Shown piece after piece: positions 42,339 through 50,937 of a stretch of DNA of 64,000 nucleotides. The position numbers and the translations under genes were made by a program. A model generated the notes under the pieces. It was not told the origin of the DNA. It did no database searches and saw only the letters and a list, made by a program, of their open reading frames with translations. Positions within the stretch are counted from its first letter, which is position 1. The number at the start of each line of letters is the position of its first letter. This stretch comes from an uncultured Oscillospiraceae bacterium (GTDB lineage Bacteria > Bacillota > Clostridia > Oscillospirales > Oscillospiraceae), in the NCBI GenBank assembly GCA_902497145.1, contig CABVDR010000008.1:1-64000 (forward strand), read 5' to 3'.

Positions 42339-43247
42339 TCATACCAGGCCTTCCCGCTCCAGAAGCCGCTCCATATCTTGGGGCAGCGGAGCTATAAAGG
42401 ACATCTCCTGTCCGCTGATGGGGTGTCGGAAGGTTAGGCGGTGTGAGTGAAGGGCGGGCCGTGGGATCCGCTCTGGCTCCTCCTTCCCGTAAAGAAAGTC
42501 TCCCACCAGAGGGTGGCCCAGGTGGGCCATATGCACCCGGATCTGGTGGGTGCGGCCGGTGTCCAGCACCAGGCGTACCAGGGCGCACCGCTCCCCCGCC
42601 TTCACCACCTCATAGTGGGTGCGCGCGGGTTTTCCGTCCGAGCGGACCATCTGCTCCACCAGAGAACCGGGTTTCGGCCCCAGGGGGACGTCCACAGTCC
42701 CAGCGGGCAGCTCCGGCACCCCTTCGCACACCGCCAGGTACTCCCGGCGGAAGGCGTCGGTGTGGAGCTGATTTTTCAGCACCTCCTGGGCGTGGGGGTG
42801 GCGGGCCACCACCAGCAGGCCGGAAGTCCCCCGGTCCAGGCGGTGAACGGGGTGGAAGTCCCCCTCACTTCCCTCCTGATCGTAATAATAGAGAAGATAA
42901 TTCCCAATTGTATCGGAATAGTGCCCTGGGCCGGGGTGGACGGGCACGCCGGGGGCCTTGTTGAGCACCACCACATCCCCGTCCTCATAAACGATGTCCA
43001 GGGGGCCGGGGGCGGGCAGGATGCCGCTGCGCCGCTCGGGATCGGACAGCCGCACCGACAGCACCTGCCCCTCTCTGGGACAGAACCGGGTATTCACCCG
43101 CGCCCCATCCACCAGGATGCCGTCCTCTAACCATTTGATCCGCCGCACCACCGTCCCGGACAGCCCCAAATGCCGTTTGAGCAGGGTATCCACCTTAACC
43201 CCCGCCAGAGCTTCGGTGATGGGCAGCTCCAATCTCCGCGCACTCAT
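42339..43247 (-). CDS. RluA/RluD-family pseudouridine synthase
   Basis: 302 residues. I use ATG 43247 (MSARRLELPI), which overlaps the stop of the preceding membrane-protein gene; the frame is open further upstream within that gene but without a start signal. An S4-like N-terminal domain (VDTLLKRHLGLSGTVVRRIKW) precedes the catalytic core HRLDRGTSGLLVVAR, whose Asp is the nucleophile; RTHQIRVHMAHLGHPLVGD is also conserved. Modifies uridines in rRNA; the exact target is not assignable. Confidence 0.9.
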   Translation of the reverse strand: MSARRLELPITEALAGVKVDTLLKRHLGLSGTVVRRIKWLEDGILVDGARVNTRFCPREGQVLSVRLSDPERRSGILPAPGPLDIVYEDGDVVVLNKAPGVPVHPGPGHYSDTIGNYLLYYYDQEGSEGDFHPVHRLDRGTSGLLVVARHPHAQEVLKNQLHTDAFRREYLAVCEGVPELPAGTVDVPLGPKPGSLVEQMVRSDGKPARTHYEVVKAGERCALVRLVLDTGRTHQIRVHMAHLGHPLVGDFLYGKEEPERIPRPALHSHRLTFRHPISGQEMSFIAPLPQDMERLLEREGLV

Positions 43248-43708
43248 AGCTTCCGGGACAGGCCGAAGCGGGTCCCCAGGAACAGGGCCATGTACACCGC
43301 CATGGAGCACAGCAGCACGGTCACCAGCCGCCGGTCCACCGCCACCAGCACAAAGGCGGCCAGGGCCTGGAGGAAGAACACGCCAACTCCCGCCAGCTGT
43401 GCGGCCTGGGCAGAAATGCGCTGGCTGCGCTCGTCGGTCTCCTGAATGCGGGCCCGTTTCCACTTCTCCGGGTGACGGAGCATCCACTCGTTGCGAACCA
43501 GCAGACCCAGACCGCCCCCGGTGATACCGCAGGCACCCCCCAGGTAAAAGCTCCTGGCATAGTCGCCGAGACCGCTGTCCGGCACCAGCCATACATAGCA
43601 CCCCAGCCCCACCAGCCCAATGGCCAGGATGGCCAGAAAGGCCCATCGGCGCTGCCGCAGATTTTTCCCATAGTCACCGGGATGGTTTGTCATCTTCTTC
43701 AGGATCAT
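43244..43708 (-). CDS. Small membrane protein, unknown
   Basis: 154 residues with four hydrophobic stretches (about 24-42, 55-72, 106-120, 124-142) and a charged loop RIQETDERSQRISAQA between the second and third. That loop resembles the ERDERN...A signature of DUF2178-like proteins next door (43721-44143), so the two may be distant paralogues forming a pair. Overlaps the pseudouridine synthase by 4 bp. Function unknown. Confidence 0.7.
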   Translation of the reverse strand: MILKKMTNHPGDYGKNLRQRRWAFLAILAIGLVGLGCYVWLVPDSGLGDYARSFYLGGACGITGGGLGLLVRNEWMLRHPEKWKRARIQETDERSQRISAQAAQLAGVGVFFLQALAAFVLVAVDRRLVTVLLCSMAVYMALFLGTRFGLSRKL

Positions 43709-43720
43709 GCCTCTCCCCCC

Positions 43721-44143
43721 TCACATTTGCTTGGCCCAGCGGCCCATATTAACCATCAGGAACACACAATGCAGAACGATTAGTACCGACACCAGGGCGG
43801 TGGGAAAGCCGCTGCCCATCACCAAGGTCACAAAGAAGGCTCCCCACAGCAGATATAAGGTCCAGTACCAGCTGGAGTAGGCCGCCTTCTCCCGGATGGC
43901 CACGTTGCGCTCATCCCGCTCGCCCCGCTCTGCCTCCCGGCGTTCCTCCTCCGACATCTTTCGCCAGGCTGCATCCATAAAAATACCCGTGGCCCCCAGG
44001 CCCATCAGGATCCCAGCAGTGCCAAACAGAACTCCCCCCAGCTTCTTGGGGATGTTCTCGTCCAGCAGAAATGCTGCGGCAAACAAGGCCGCTCCGCAGA
44101 CGATGCCCAAAATCGGCAGGATCTTTTTTAAACGCTCTTTCAT
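43721..44143 (-). CDS. DUF2178-like membrane protein
   Basis: 140 residues with four hydrophobic segments and the cytoplasmic loop GERDERNVAIREKAAY. Proteins of this kind are typically coded beside a small XRE regulator in Bacillota; here the regulator gene overlaps by 4 bp upstream. The job is unknown; a membrane-associated partner of the regulator is plausible. Confidence 0.75.
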   Translation of the reverse strand: MKERLKKILPILGIVCGAALFAAAFLLDENIPKKLGGVLFGTAGILMGLGATGIFMDAAWRKMSEEERREAERGERDERNVAIREKAAYSSWYWTLYLLWGAFFVTLVMGSGFPTALVSVLIVLHCVFLMVNMGRWAKQM

Positions 44144-44343
44144 AGCTCTTCCCCCTCAAACAGGAATACTTCTTCAATAGTCATCCCAAAATATTTGGCG
44201 ATCTTATGGGCCAGCAGCAGGGAGGCGTTATAGCGCCCGTTCTCCAGAGAGATAATGGTCTGCCGGGTCACGTCCACGGCGTCAGCCAGCTCCGCCTGAG
44301 AGATGCGCCGCTCCTTGCGCAGCTGAGCAATGCGGTTGGTCAC
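44140..44343 (-). CDS. XRE-family HTH regulator (YozG/PBSX-Xre-like)
   Basis: 67 residues, GTG start at 44343 with AAAGGAGG 7 nt upstream; the longer in-frame reading from 44373 would start before that site. The whole protein is one helix-turn-helix domain (ISQAELADAVDVTRQTIISLENGRYNASLLLAHKIAKYF). First gene of the operon regulator, membrane protein, membrane protein, pseudouridine synthase. Three direct repeats over its promoter point to autoregulation. Confidence 0.9.
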   Translation of the reverse strand: MTNRIAQLRKERRISQAELADAVDVTRQTIISLENGRYNASLLLAHKIAKYFGMTIEEVFLFEGEEL

Positions 44344-44362
44344 GTCACCGCCTCCTTTCAAC

Positions 44363-44428
44363 GTAAAGCTCACTTTACATTTTTAGTATAGCTTGCTTTA
44401 CATTTCATGTCAAGCCTGCTTTACATTT
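44363..44428 (-). promoter_or_regulatory. XRE promoter with triple operator repeats
   Basis: Minus-strand promoter TTGACA (44413-44408), 17-nt spacer, TATACT (44390-44385). The plus-strand motif CTTTACATTT recurs at 44373, 44396 and 44419, exactly 23 bp apart, bracketing both promoter boxes; GTAAAG at 44363-44368 makes a dyad with CTTTAC at 44373-44378. Confidence 0.8.
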
Positions 44429-44496
44429 TTTTGCCTCTCGGCGGTTTTCCCCAATTCTCTTCCAAAAAAGACCAAATTCTCTCTCTTTTCCCTCCC

Positions 44497-44525
44497 TTGC
44501 ACTTCAAAAGTCTGTGGTATATAAT
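44497..44525 (+). promoter_or_regulatory. hemW promoter
   Basis: TTGCAC (44497-44502), 17-nt spacer, perfect TATAAT (44520-44525). Confidence 0.78.
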
Positions 44526-44581
44526 GCGTGGGAGCAAACCCCGGTTTGTTCCAGATAATGATTTTTATGAGGTGTGTATCC

Positions 44582-45787
44582 ATGGCGGACAAGCTGGGCA
44601 TCTATATTCATATCCCCTTCTGCCGCAGTAAGTGTGATTACTGCGACTTCTACTCTCTGGCCGGCCGGGAGGACCGGATGGACGCCTACCAAAAGGCCCT
44701 GTTCTCTCATATCAAGGAGACCGCCCCCTTGGCCCACGGCATTCCGGTGGACACCATCTATATCGGCGGCGGCACCCCCAGCTACTACGGAGCCAAGCGG
44801 CTCAAGGAGCTGCTGGGTGTGGTGCACAAGCTCTATCAGGTGGAGAAGGACGCCGAGGTCACCGTGGAGTGCAACCCCGACAGCGTGGATCTCAAATCGT
44901 TAAAGCTTCTCCGCAAGGCGGGGGTCAACCGCCTGTCCTTGGGCATGCAGTCGGCCAACGCCTGTGAGCTGGAGCGCATCCACCGCATCCACACCCCCCA
45001 GCAAGTCAACGAGGCGGCCACCGCCGCCCGGAAGGCAGGCTTCACCAACCTGTCCCTGGACCTGATCTACGGTCTGCCCGGCCAGACCATGGACAGTTGG
45101 AAGGCCACGGTGGAGCACGCCCTGTCCCTCATCCCTCAGCACTTGTCCTGCTACGGGCTGAAGGTAGAGGCTGGCACCCCCCTGGCCGCCCGGGTGGCGG
45201 AAGGCGAAGTTCTCCCCAACGACGACCAGCAGGCCGACCTGTACCTGTGGACGGTGGGGCGGCTGGAGCGGGCTGGCTACCCCCAGTATGAGATCTCCAA
45301 CTTCGCCAAGCCCGGTTTTGCCTCCCGGCACAACCTGCGCTACTGGCTCACCCAGCCCTATGTCGGCTTTGGCCCCGGGGCCCACTCCGACTTCGGCGGG
45401 CGGCGCTACTCCTTTGTCCGGGACCTGGACGCCTACATCCAGGGTGTCCTCCAGGGCGGCGATATCATCGACGAGTCGGAGATCATCCCCAAGCGGGAGC
45501 GATGCGGGGAGTATCTGATGCTGCGCCTGCGCACGGTGCAGGGCATTGCGGAGCAGGAGTACCGCAGCACCTACTTTATGGACTTTGCGCCCCTGCGGGC
45601 CCGGCTGGAAGAATTCCGTGCCCAGGGCTGGGCAGAGGAAACCGACGGCCGCTGGCATTTCACCCCAAAAGGCTTTCTGGTGTCCAATCAGCTCATCGGT
45701 GATCTGCTGGAGCGGCAGGAGCAGGCCCACTGGGAAGATCTGGTTTCCAGATCTCACCCTGATCATCTCGACCAAGGCCATCCTTAA
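44582..45787 (+). CDS. hemW: Radical SAM heme chaperone HemW
   Basis: 401 residues from ATG 44582 (MADKLGIYIHIPFC). CRSKCDYCDF (Cys14, Cys18, Cys21) binds the 4Fe-4S cluster; the Phe after it in place of a fourth Cys separates HemW from true coproporphyrinogen dehydrogenase HemN. GGGTPSYYG and the HNLRYW segment are family motifs. HemW inserts heme into target proteins. No heme genes are near. An in-frame ATG 15 bp upstream is possible but has no better site. Confidence 0.9.
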   Translation: MADKLGIYIHIPFCRSKCDYCDFYSLAGREDRMDAYQKALFSHIKETAPLAHGIPVDTIYIGGGTPSYYGAKRLKELLGVVHKLYQVEKDAEVTVECNPDSVDLKSLKLLRKAGVNRLSLGMQSANACELERIHRIHTPQQVNEAATAARKAGFTNLSLDLIYGLPGQTMDSWKATVEHALSLIPQHLSCYGLKVEAGTPLAARVAEGEVLPNDDQQADLYLWTVGRLERAGYPQYEISNFAKPGFASRHNLRYWLTQPYVGFGPGAHSDFGGRRYSFVRDLDAYIQGVLQGGDIIDESEIIPKRERCGEYLMLRLRTVQGIAEQEYRSTYFMDFAPLRARLEEFRAQGWAEETDGRWHFTPKGFLVSNQLIGDLLERQEQAHWEDLVSRSHPDHLDQGHP

Positions 45788-45841
45788 TTTTTTTAAGGTT
45801 CTTACTTTTTGCACAATTTTGTGCCCGCAGCGTAAAATTCA

Positions 45842-45870
45842 TTGCCTTTTGGATATACTGATGGTATAAT
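45842..45870 (+). promoter_or_regulatory. murA promoter
   Basis: TTGCCT (45842-45847), 17-nt spacer, perfect TATAAT (45865-45870). It leaves a leader of about 125 nt with a small CTCCC/GGGAG hairpin followed by T-rich sequence. Confidence 0.72.
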
Positions 45871-46001
45871 ATATGCGTTTTAGAGCGCCTCCCTATGGGA
45901 GCTGCTGTTTTTCATCGCTTTTGCGACTACTTATGGCGTATGATTCGCTGTATGTTCATATAAACCCCATGATTATTTCCTTCGAGAGGGTGCAGACAAG
46001 T

Positions 46002-47294
46002 TTGAATAAGTATCAGATTCAGGGCGGTAAGCCCCTTCACGGAACCATCACCATCAGCGGCGCCAAAAACGCCGCTGTCGCTATCATCCCCGCCGCCTTG
46101 CTGGTGGACGGGGTATGCCGTATTGAGAACATTCCCCAGATCAGCGACGTCACCCTGATCCTCCAGATCCTTCAGGAGCTGGGGGCTGACGTGCGCACCG
46201 TCAACCGCACCACCGTAGATATCGACTGTTCCCACATCCGCAACCGTCAGGTCCCCTATGAGCTGGCCCGAAAGATCCGTGCCAGCTACTACCTGGTGGG
46301 TGCCCTGCTGGGCCGCTTCGGGTGGGCCGAGGTGCCCCTGCCCGGTGGCTGCGATCTGGGCGGACGACCCATCGACCAGCACATCAAGGGGTTTGTGGCC
46401 ATGGGCGCTAACGTGGACGTGCGCAACGGCCTGATCTGCGCCAAGGTGGCCGGCGGACGGCTGTCCGGGGGACAGATCTACCTGGACATGGTGTCCGTGG
46501 GCGCCACCATGAATATCATGCTGGCCGGCGTTCTGGCTGACGGCATGACCATCATCGAAAATGCCGCCAAGGAGCCCCACATCGTGGACCTGGCCAACTT
46601 CCTTAACTCTATGGGCGCCAACATCATGGGCGCCGGTACCGACGTCATCAAGATCCGGGGCGTCAAGCGCCTCAAGGGCGGCACCTATTCCATTATTCCC
46701 GATCAGATCGAGGCGGGCACCTACATGGCCGCCGTAGCCGCAGCCGGCGGCGATGTGCTCATTCAGAACGTCATCCCCAAGCACCTGGACTGCATCACCG
46801 CCAAGCTGGTGGAGATGGGTGTGGACGTGGAGGAGCTGGACGACGCGGTGCGGGTGCGCCGCTTCGGCCCCATCAGCCGCACCAATGTAAAGACCATGCC
46901 CTACCCCGGCTTCCCCACCGACATGCAGCCTCAGATTGCCGCAGTGCTCTGCCTGGCCACTGGCACCAGCGTACTCACCGAGGGCGTTTGGGACAGCCGC
47001 TACCGCTATGTGGATGAGTTCCGCCGCATGGGCGCCCACATCCAGGTGGACGGCAAGGTAGCCGTCATTGAGGGCGTCCCCCAGCTCACCGGCGCGCCGG
47101 TGAATGCCTGCGACCTGCGGGCTGGCGCTGCCATGGTCATTGCCGGTCTGGCCGCCCAGGGCGTCACCGAAGTAGGTGACATCCACCACATTGAGCGCGG
47201 CTACGAGGATCTGGTGGGCAAGCTGTCCGGTGTAGGTGCCGATATTAAGATGATCACCGTCCCCGACGAGGACGCCAAGGCCCAGGTGGGCTAA
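46002..47294 (+). CDS. murA: UDP-N-acetylglucosamine 1-carboxyvinyltransferase
   Basis: 430 residues if started at TTG 46002, which places the catalytic Lys22 (SGAKNAA) at the family position; GTG 45990 is an in-frame alternative. Transfers enolpyruvate to UDP-GlcNAc, the first committed step of peptidoglycan synthesis. The active-site Cys117 in LPGGCDLGGRP is present, so fosfomycin sensitivity is expected. Length is standard. A duplicate MurA is usual in Bacillota but is not in the window. Confidence 0.94.
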   Translation: MNKYQIQGGKPLHGTITISGAKNAAVAIIPAALLVDGVCRIENIPQISDVTLILQILQELGADVRTVNRTTVDIDCSHIRNRQVPYELARKIRASYYLVGALLGRFGWAEVPLPGGCDLGGRPIDQHIKGFVAMGANVDVRNGLICAKVAGGRLSGGQIYLDMVSVGATMNIMLAGVLADGMTIIENAAKEPHIVDLANFLNSMGANIMGAGTDVIKIRGVKRLKGGTYSIIPDQIEAGTYMAAVAAAGGDVLIQNVIPKHLDCITAKLVEMGVDVEELDDAVRVRRFGPISRTNVKTMPYPGFPTDMQPQIAAVLCLATGTSVLTEGVWDSRYRYVDEFRRMGAHIQVDGKVAVIEGVPQLTGAPVNACDLRAGAAMVIAGLAAQGVTEVGDIHHIERGYEDLVGKLSGVGADIKMITVPDEDAKAQVG

Positions 47295-47389
47295 ACCGAA
47301 CCACCCAAAAGCGGGAGCGCGGGTTTGGGGCACTTGTTCCCCTTCCGCCTCCCCTTTTTTCTGTCCATACCCGGAAAGGAGCGCCTACA

Positions 47390-48214
47390 TTGCTGACCTT
47401 TGTCACCCTGGCCAGCGGGTCCAGCGGCAACGCCGCCCTGGTCTCCTGCGGCCAAACTCACATTCTGCTGGACGCGGGCATCTCCGCCCGACGCATTACC
47501 ACCGCCCTGCGCGGCCTGGGGGTAGACCCCCACCAGCTGTCCGGGGTACTCATTACCCACGAGCATACCGACCACATCTCGGGGCTCACCACCCTCACTA
47601 AGCAGCTCAATCTGCCGGTATACGCCACCACACCCACCCTGGACGCTCTGGCCCGGAAGATTCCGGCCATTGCCCACAACCGGCTGGGCCGCTTTTTCGC
47701 ACCGGGGGAGGCTTTCCCCCTGGGGGAGCTGTGGGTGGAGCCCTTTGCCACCTCCCACGACGCAGCCTGCAGCGTGGGCTACGCCATCAACGGCGACGAC
47801 AGCCGCCTGGTGCTGTGCACCGACTTGGGCTACATATCTCCCGAAGTAGAGCGGGCGGTGACCGGGTGTGATCTGCTGGTGTGCGAGGCCAACCACGACG
47901 AGGAGTGGGTCCGCACCGGCTCTTACCCCTACTACCTTCAGCAGCGGGTGCTGGGCCGCCGTGGCCACCTCTCCAACGAGGCGGGGGCCCAGCTGGCCCT
48001 CCTGGCCGCCCAAAACGGGGCCCGCACCATCCTGCTGGCCCACCTTTCTGAGGAGAACAACACCCCTGCCCACGCCCTGGAGGTGGTGGGCCGCACCCTG
48101 CGTCAGGCCGGCTTTGGGGACACGGTGACCCTGGAGGCCGCCCCCCGAAAGGAGCCGGGCCGGGTATACCATCTGTCCCGTAAGGGGATCCGACAGGAGG
48201 CTGCGGTATGCTGA
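47390..48214 (+). CDS. Metallo-beta-lactamase-fold hydrolase (WalJ/YycJ-like)
   Basis: 274 residues, TTG start at 47390 with AAAGGAG upstream. Metal-binding motif THEHTDH near residues 58-64 and further conserved His/Asp residues in ATSHDAA and CTDLGY. Closest in pattern to WalJ/YycJ, a probable 5'-3' nuclease linked to cell-wall and replication control in Bacillota. The rlmH gene overlaps its end; in B. subtilis the yycJ and rlmH (yydA) genes are also close neighbours, which supports the call. Confidence 0.87.
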   Translation: MLTFVTLASGSSGNAALVSCGQTHILLDAGISARRITTALRGLGVDPHQLSGVLITHEHTDHISGLTTLTKQLNLPVYATTPTLDALARKIPAIAHNRLGRFFAPGEAFPLGELWVEPFATSHDAACSVGYAINGDDSRLVLCTDLGYISPEVERAVTGCDLLVCEANHDEEWVRTGSYPYYLQQRVLGRRGHLSNEAGAQLALLAAQNGARTILLAHLSEENNTPAHALEVVGRTLRQAGFGDTVTLEAAPRKEPGRVYHLSRKGIRQEAAVC

Positions 48215-48690
48215 GCGTCCATCTCATCTGCGTGGGCAAGCTGAAAGAAAAATTTTATCTGGAGGCCTGCAAGGAGTACGAGAAGCGCTTGAGCGGCTAC
48301 TGCAAGCTCACTCTCACCGAACTGCCGGAGGAGAGGCTGCCCCAGAACCCCACCCAGGGCCAGATCGACCAGGCTTTGGCCAAAGAGGCCGACGCCATCC
48401 GCGCTAAGCTCCCTCCCAGCGCCAGTCTGGTGGCCCTGTGCGTGGAGGGAAAGCTGCGCTCCAGCGAGGAACTGGCTCAGATCTTGGGAGATTGGCAGCA
48501 GAATTCCGCCAAGCACCTGGTTTTTCTCATCGGCGGCTCCTACGGTCTGCACCCCTCCATCAAGCAGCAGGCCTGGCTGAAGCTCTCCATGTCCCCCATG
48601 ACCTTCCCCCACCACCTGGCCCGAGTGATGCTTCTGGAACAGGTCTATCGGGCCTTCAAAATCAACGAAGGCTCCAGCTACCACAAGTAA
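48208..48690 (+). CDS. rlmH: 23S rRNA (pseudouridine1915-N3)-methyltransferase RlmH
   Basis: 160 residues. A SPOUT-class methyltransferase acting on helix 69 of 23S rRNA in the 70S ribosome. FLIGGSYGLHPS is the knot that binds S-adenosylmethionine, and the C-terminal FPHHLARVMLLEQVYRAFKI stretch ending in SYHK is nearly invariant. It overlaps the MBL gene by 7 bp. The length is standard. Confidence 0.96.
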   Translation: MLSVHLICVGKLKEKFYLEACKEYEKRLSGYCKLTLTELPEERLPQNPTQGQIDQALAKEADAIRAKLPPSASLVALCVEGKLRSSEELAQILGDWQQNSAKHLVFLIGGSYGLHPSIKQQAWLKLSMSPMTFPHHLARVMLLEQVYRAFKINEGSSYHK

Positions 48691-48813
48691 AAATCCCATA
48701 TTTTTCCGTATATTTGACGAAACTCCGCTGGAAATTTGCGCCTGGCTGTGGTACACTTACCACAACAACCAATTCCCCGCGGAGTTTTCATATTTACAGG
48801 AGGTTATGTACCT

Positions 48814-50541
48814 ATGTCTTATCGGGAGAATTATGAGAAATGGCTCAACAGCCCCGCCCTGTCCGCTGACGAGAAGGCGGAACTGGAGGCCATCAAGGGC
48901 GACGAGAAGGAAATCGAGTCCCGCTTCTTTGACCAGCTGTCCTTCGGCACCGCCGGTCTGCGGGGCACCATGGGCGTGGGTCTGTACCGCATGAACATCC
49001 ACGTCATCCGCCACGCCACCCAGGCCTTTGCCCAGGTGATTTTGGCGGAGGGTCCTGAGGCGGTGAAGCGTGGCGTAGCCGTGTGCTTCGACTGCCGCAA
49101 CAACTCCGACACCTTTGCCCGGGAGGCCGCCTGTGTCATGGCGGGCAACGGCATCCCCGTGCGTCTGTTTGAGTCCCTGCGTCCCACCCCGGAGCTCAGC
49201 TTCGCCGTGCGGGAGTACCACTGCATCGCCGGCATTAACGTCACCGCCAGCCACAACCCCAAGGAGTACAACGGCTACAAGGTATACTGGGAGGACGGCG
49301 CCCAGCTGCCCCCCAAGCACGCCGACGAGGTGGCCAAGAAGATGAAGGAGCTGGACGTGTTCGACTGCGTCAAGACCATGGATTACGACAAGGCCGTCGC
49401 CGAGGGCAAGATCGTCATTATGGGCGCCGAGACCGACGAGAAGTTCCTGGCCAACGTGATGGAGCAGGTCAACGACAAGGCCGTGGTGGAGAAGATGGCC
49501 GACTCCTTCAAGATGGTGTACACCCCCTTCCACGGCACCGGCTATAAGCTCATCCCCGAGGTCCTCAAGCGTCTGGGCCTCAAGCACGTCATTTGCGTGC
49601 CCGAGCAGATGGTCATTGACGGCAACTTCCCCACCGTGGTCTCCCCCAACCCCGAGAACCCCGAGGGCTTCTACCTGGCGGTGGACCTGGCCAAGAAGGA
49701 GGGCGCCGACTTCATCCTGGGCTCCGACCCCGACGCCGACCGTGTGGGCATCATGGTCAACACCGGCAACGGGGAGTTCAAGGTCATCTCCGGCAACCAG
49801 ACCGGTGTTCTGCTGCTGGACTACCTCATTGGTGCCAAGCGCCGCACTGGCAAGATGCCTGAGAAGCCCGTGGCCCTCAAGACCATCGTCACCACCGAGA
49901 TGGCCCGCAAGGTGGCTGAGGTGAACGGCCTGCAGTGCTACGACACCTTCACCGGCTTTAAGTTCCTGGCCCAGAAGAAGGACCAGCTGGAGGAGAGCGG
50001 CGAGGGCAAGGTCATCTTCTCCTACGAGGAGAGCTACGGCTACATGCTGGGCGACTACGTCCGGGACAAGGACGCCGTCTCCGCCAGCGTGGAGCTCTCC
50101 GAGATGGCCGCCTGGTATGCCAGCCAGGGCATGACCCTGTATGACGCCCTCCAGTCCCTGTTTGAGAAGTACGGCTACTACGGCGAGAAGACCATGAACC
50201 TGGTCATGCCCGGCCTGGACGGCCTGAAGAAAATGGCCGACCTGATGGCGGGTCTGCGAGAGAAGCCCCCGGTGGAGATCGCCGGTGTGGCCGTCAAGGA
50301 GCAGAAGGATTACCAGGACGGCAGCGTGGTCAACGTGGCCGACGGCTGCAAGAGCACCATGGAGCTCTCCGGCTCCAACGTGCTGCGCTATGAGATGGCC
50401 GACGGCACCAGCCTGATCGTCCGTCCCTCCGGCACCGAGCCCAAGGTCAAGGTGTACATCCTGGCCAACGGCGGCAGCAAGGCTGACTGCGACGAGAAGG
50501 TGGCCAAGTACGCCGCCTGGGCTGAGTCCCTGAAAGGCTAA
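48814..50541 (+). CDS. Phospho-sugar mutase (phosphoglucomutase type)
   Basis: 575 residues from ATG 48814, with AGGAGG 10 nt upstream. Interconverts hexose-6- and hexose-1-phosphates; here the likely role is glucose-1-phosphate supply for glycogen and wall precursors. TASHNPKEYNGYKVY has the phospho-Ser, GSDPDADRVG the metal loop, EESYGYM the sugar loop and RPSGTEPKVKVY the phosphate loop. Length fits the PgcA-type PGM/PMM of Bacillota. Inverted arms AACTCCGC (48721) and GCGGAGTT (48779) in the leader could form a hairpin. Confidence 0.92.
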   Translation: MSYRENYEKWLNSPALSADEKAELEAIKGDEKEIESRFFDQLSFGTAGLRGTMGVGLYRMNIHVIRHATQAFAQVILAEGPEAVKRGVAVCFDCRNNSDTFAREAACVMAGNGIPVRLFESLRPTPELSFAVREYHCIAGINVTASHNPKEYNGYKVYWEDGAQLPPKHADEVAKKMKELDVFDCVKTMDYDKAVAEGKIVIMGAETDEKFLANVMEQVNDKAVVEKMADSFKMVYTPFHGTGYKLIPEVLKRLGLKHVICVPEQMVIDGNFPTVVSPNPENPEGFYLAVDLAKKEGADFILGSDPDADRVGIMVNTGNGEFKVISGNQTGVLLLDYLIGAKRRTGKMPEKPVALKTIVTTEMARKVAEVNGLQCYDTFTGFKFLAQKKDQLEESGEGKVIFSYEESYGYMLGDYVRDKDAVSASVELSEMAAWYASQGMTLYDALQSLFEKYGYYGEKTMNLVMPGLDGLKKMADLMAGLREKPPVEIAGVAVKEQKDYQDGSVVNVADGCKSTMELSGSNVLRYEMADGTSLIVRPSGTEPKVKVYILANGGSKADCDEKVAKYAAWAESLKG

Positions 50542-50601
50542 CCTACTTTTCTTGAAAGAAAAGTAGGCAAAAGAACTTTATGCGAAACTTCGTTTCGCCT
50601 C
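50542..50601 (+). repeat. Palindromic interspersed repeat, copy 2
   Basis: Starts at the base after the last A of the mutase stop. Arms CCTACTTTTCTT/AAGAAAAGTAGG, then CAAAAGAACTTT and hairpin GCGAAAC/GTTTCGC. Compared with copy 1, the outer pairs change on both arms, keeping the stem. Confidence 0.85.
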
Positions 50602-50621
50602 TGCGCCCGTTCTGAAACAGC

Positions 50622-50661
50622 ATACGAGGGAGCGACCCATCCGGTCGCTCCCTCGTTTTAT
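50622..50661 (+). terminator. Terminator after the mutase gene
   Basis: A 14-bp stem (50624-50637 with 50643-50656) followed by TTTTA on the plus strand. Confidence 0.88.
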
Positions 50662-50689
50662 CTTTGCTGTTTTTCTGCCATCCGCCGCA

Positions 50690-50848
50690 ACTGCCCAGCT
50701 GCCCTGGCTCTACCAGAGTAGGCGGTGTCCGTATAGCGCAGACACTTTTAAATTTCAACCTTGGTAGGGCCTAAGGCCTGGGGCAAGAAGGACCAAATGG
50801 TCTTGTCTTAGGACCGCCGAATACAAGTACCCAGGCTCCAATAGGGCG
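50690..50848. ncRNA. Candidate structured RNA, family unknown
   Basis: Complementary segments nest without conflict: GCCC (near 50693) with GGGC (50844); CCTGG (50703-50707) with CCAGG (50831-50835); GGCGG (50721-50725) with CCGCC (50814-50818); TGTC with GACA (50726-50729, 50741-50744); CCTAAG (50770-50775) with CTTAGG (50807-50812); GACCA (50791-50795) with TGGTC (50798-50802). CTACCA (50710-50715) in a small loop could also pair with TGGTAG (50762-50767), a pseudoknot. The layout suggests an ornate regulatory RNA; the strand is undecided. It may belong to a known Clostridia family such as raiA or Clostridiales-1, which I cannot check. Confidence 0.55.
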
Positions 50849-50849
50849 T

Positions 50850-50928
50850 CCCCCGTAAACGGGGGTCCGGGGGAAAGGTGACTATGAGCGCCCGCTGCGC
50901 GAAGGCGCTCATCGGAGCCGTCCCCCGG
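50850..50928. repeat. Nested stem group in the composite element
   Basis: CCCCCG/CGGGGG hairpin (50850-50865), then an outer stem CCGGGGG (50867-50873) with CCCCCGG (50922-50928) enclosing a 9-bp stem ATGAGCGCC/GGCGCTCAT (50884-50892, 50904-50912). Confidence 0.7.
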
Positions 50929-50937
50929 CGGCGTTTT

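Noticed and set aside
50690..50848. T-box, tmRNA or RNase P RNA
   Set aside because: The hallmark sequences (T-box AGGGTGGNACCGCG, the tRNA-like ends of tmRNA, the P4 core of RNase P) were not found in the segment.
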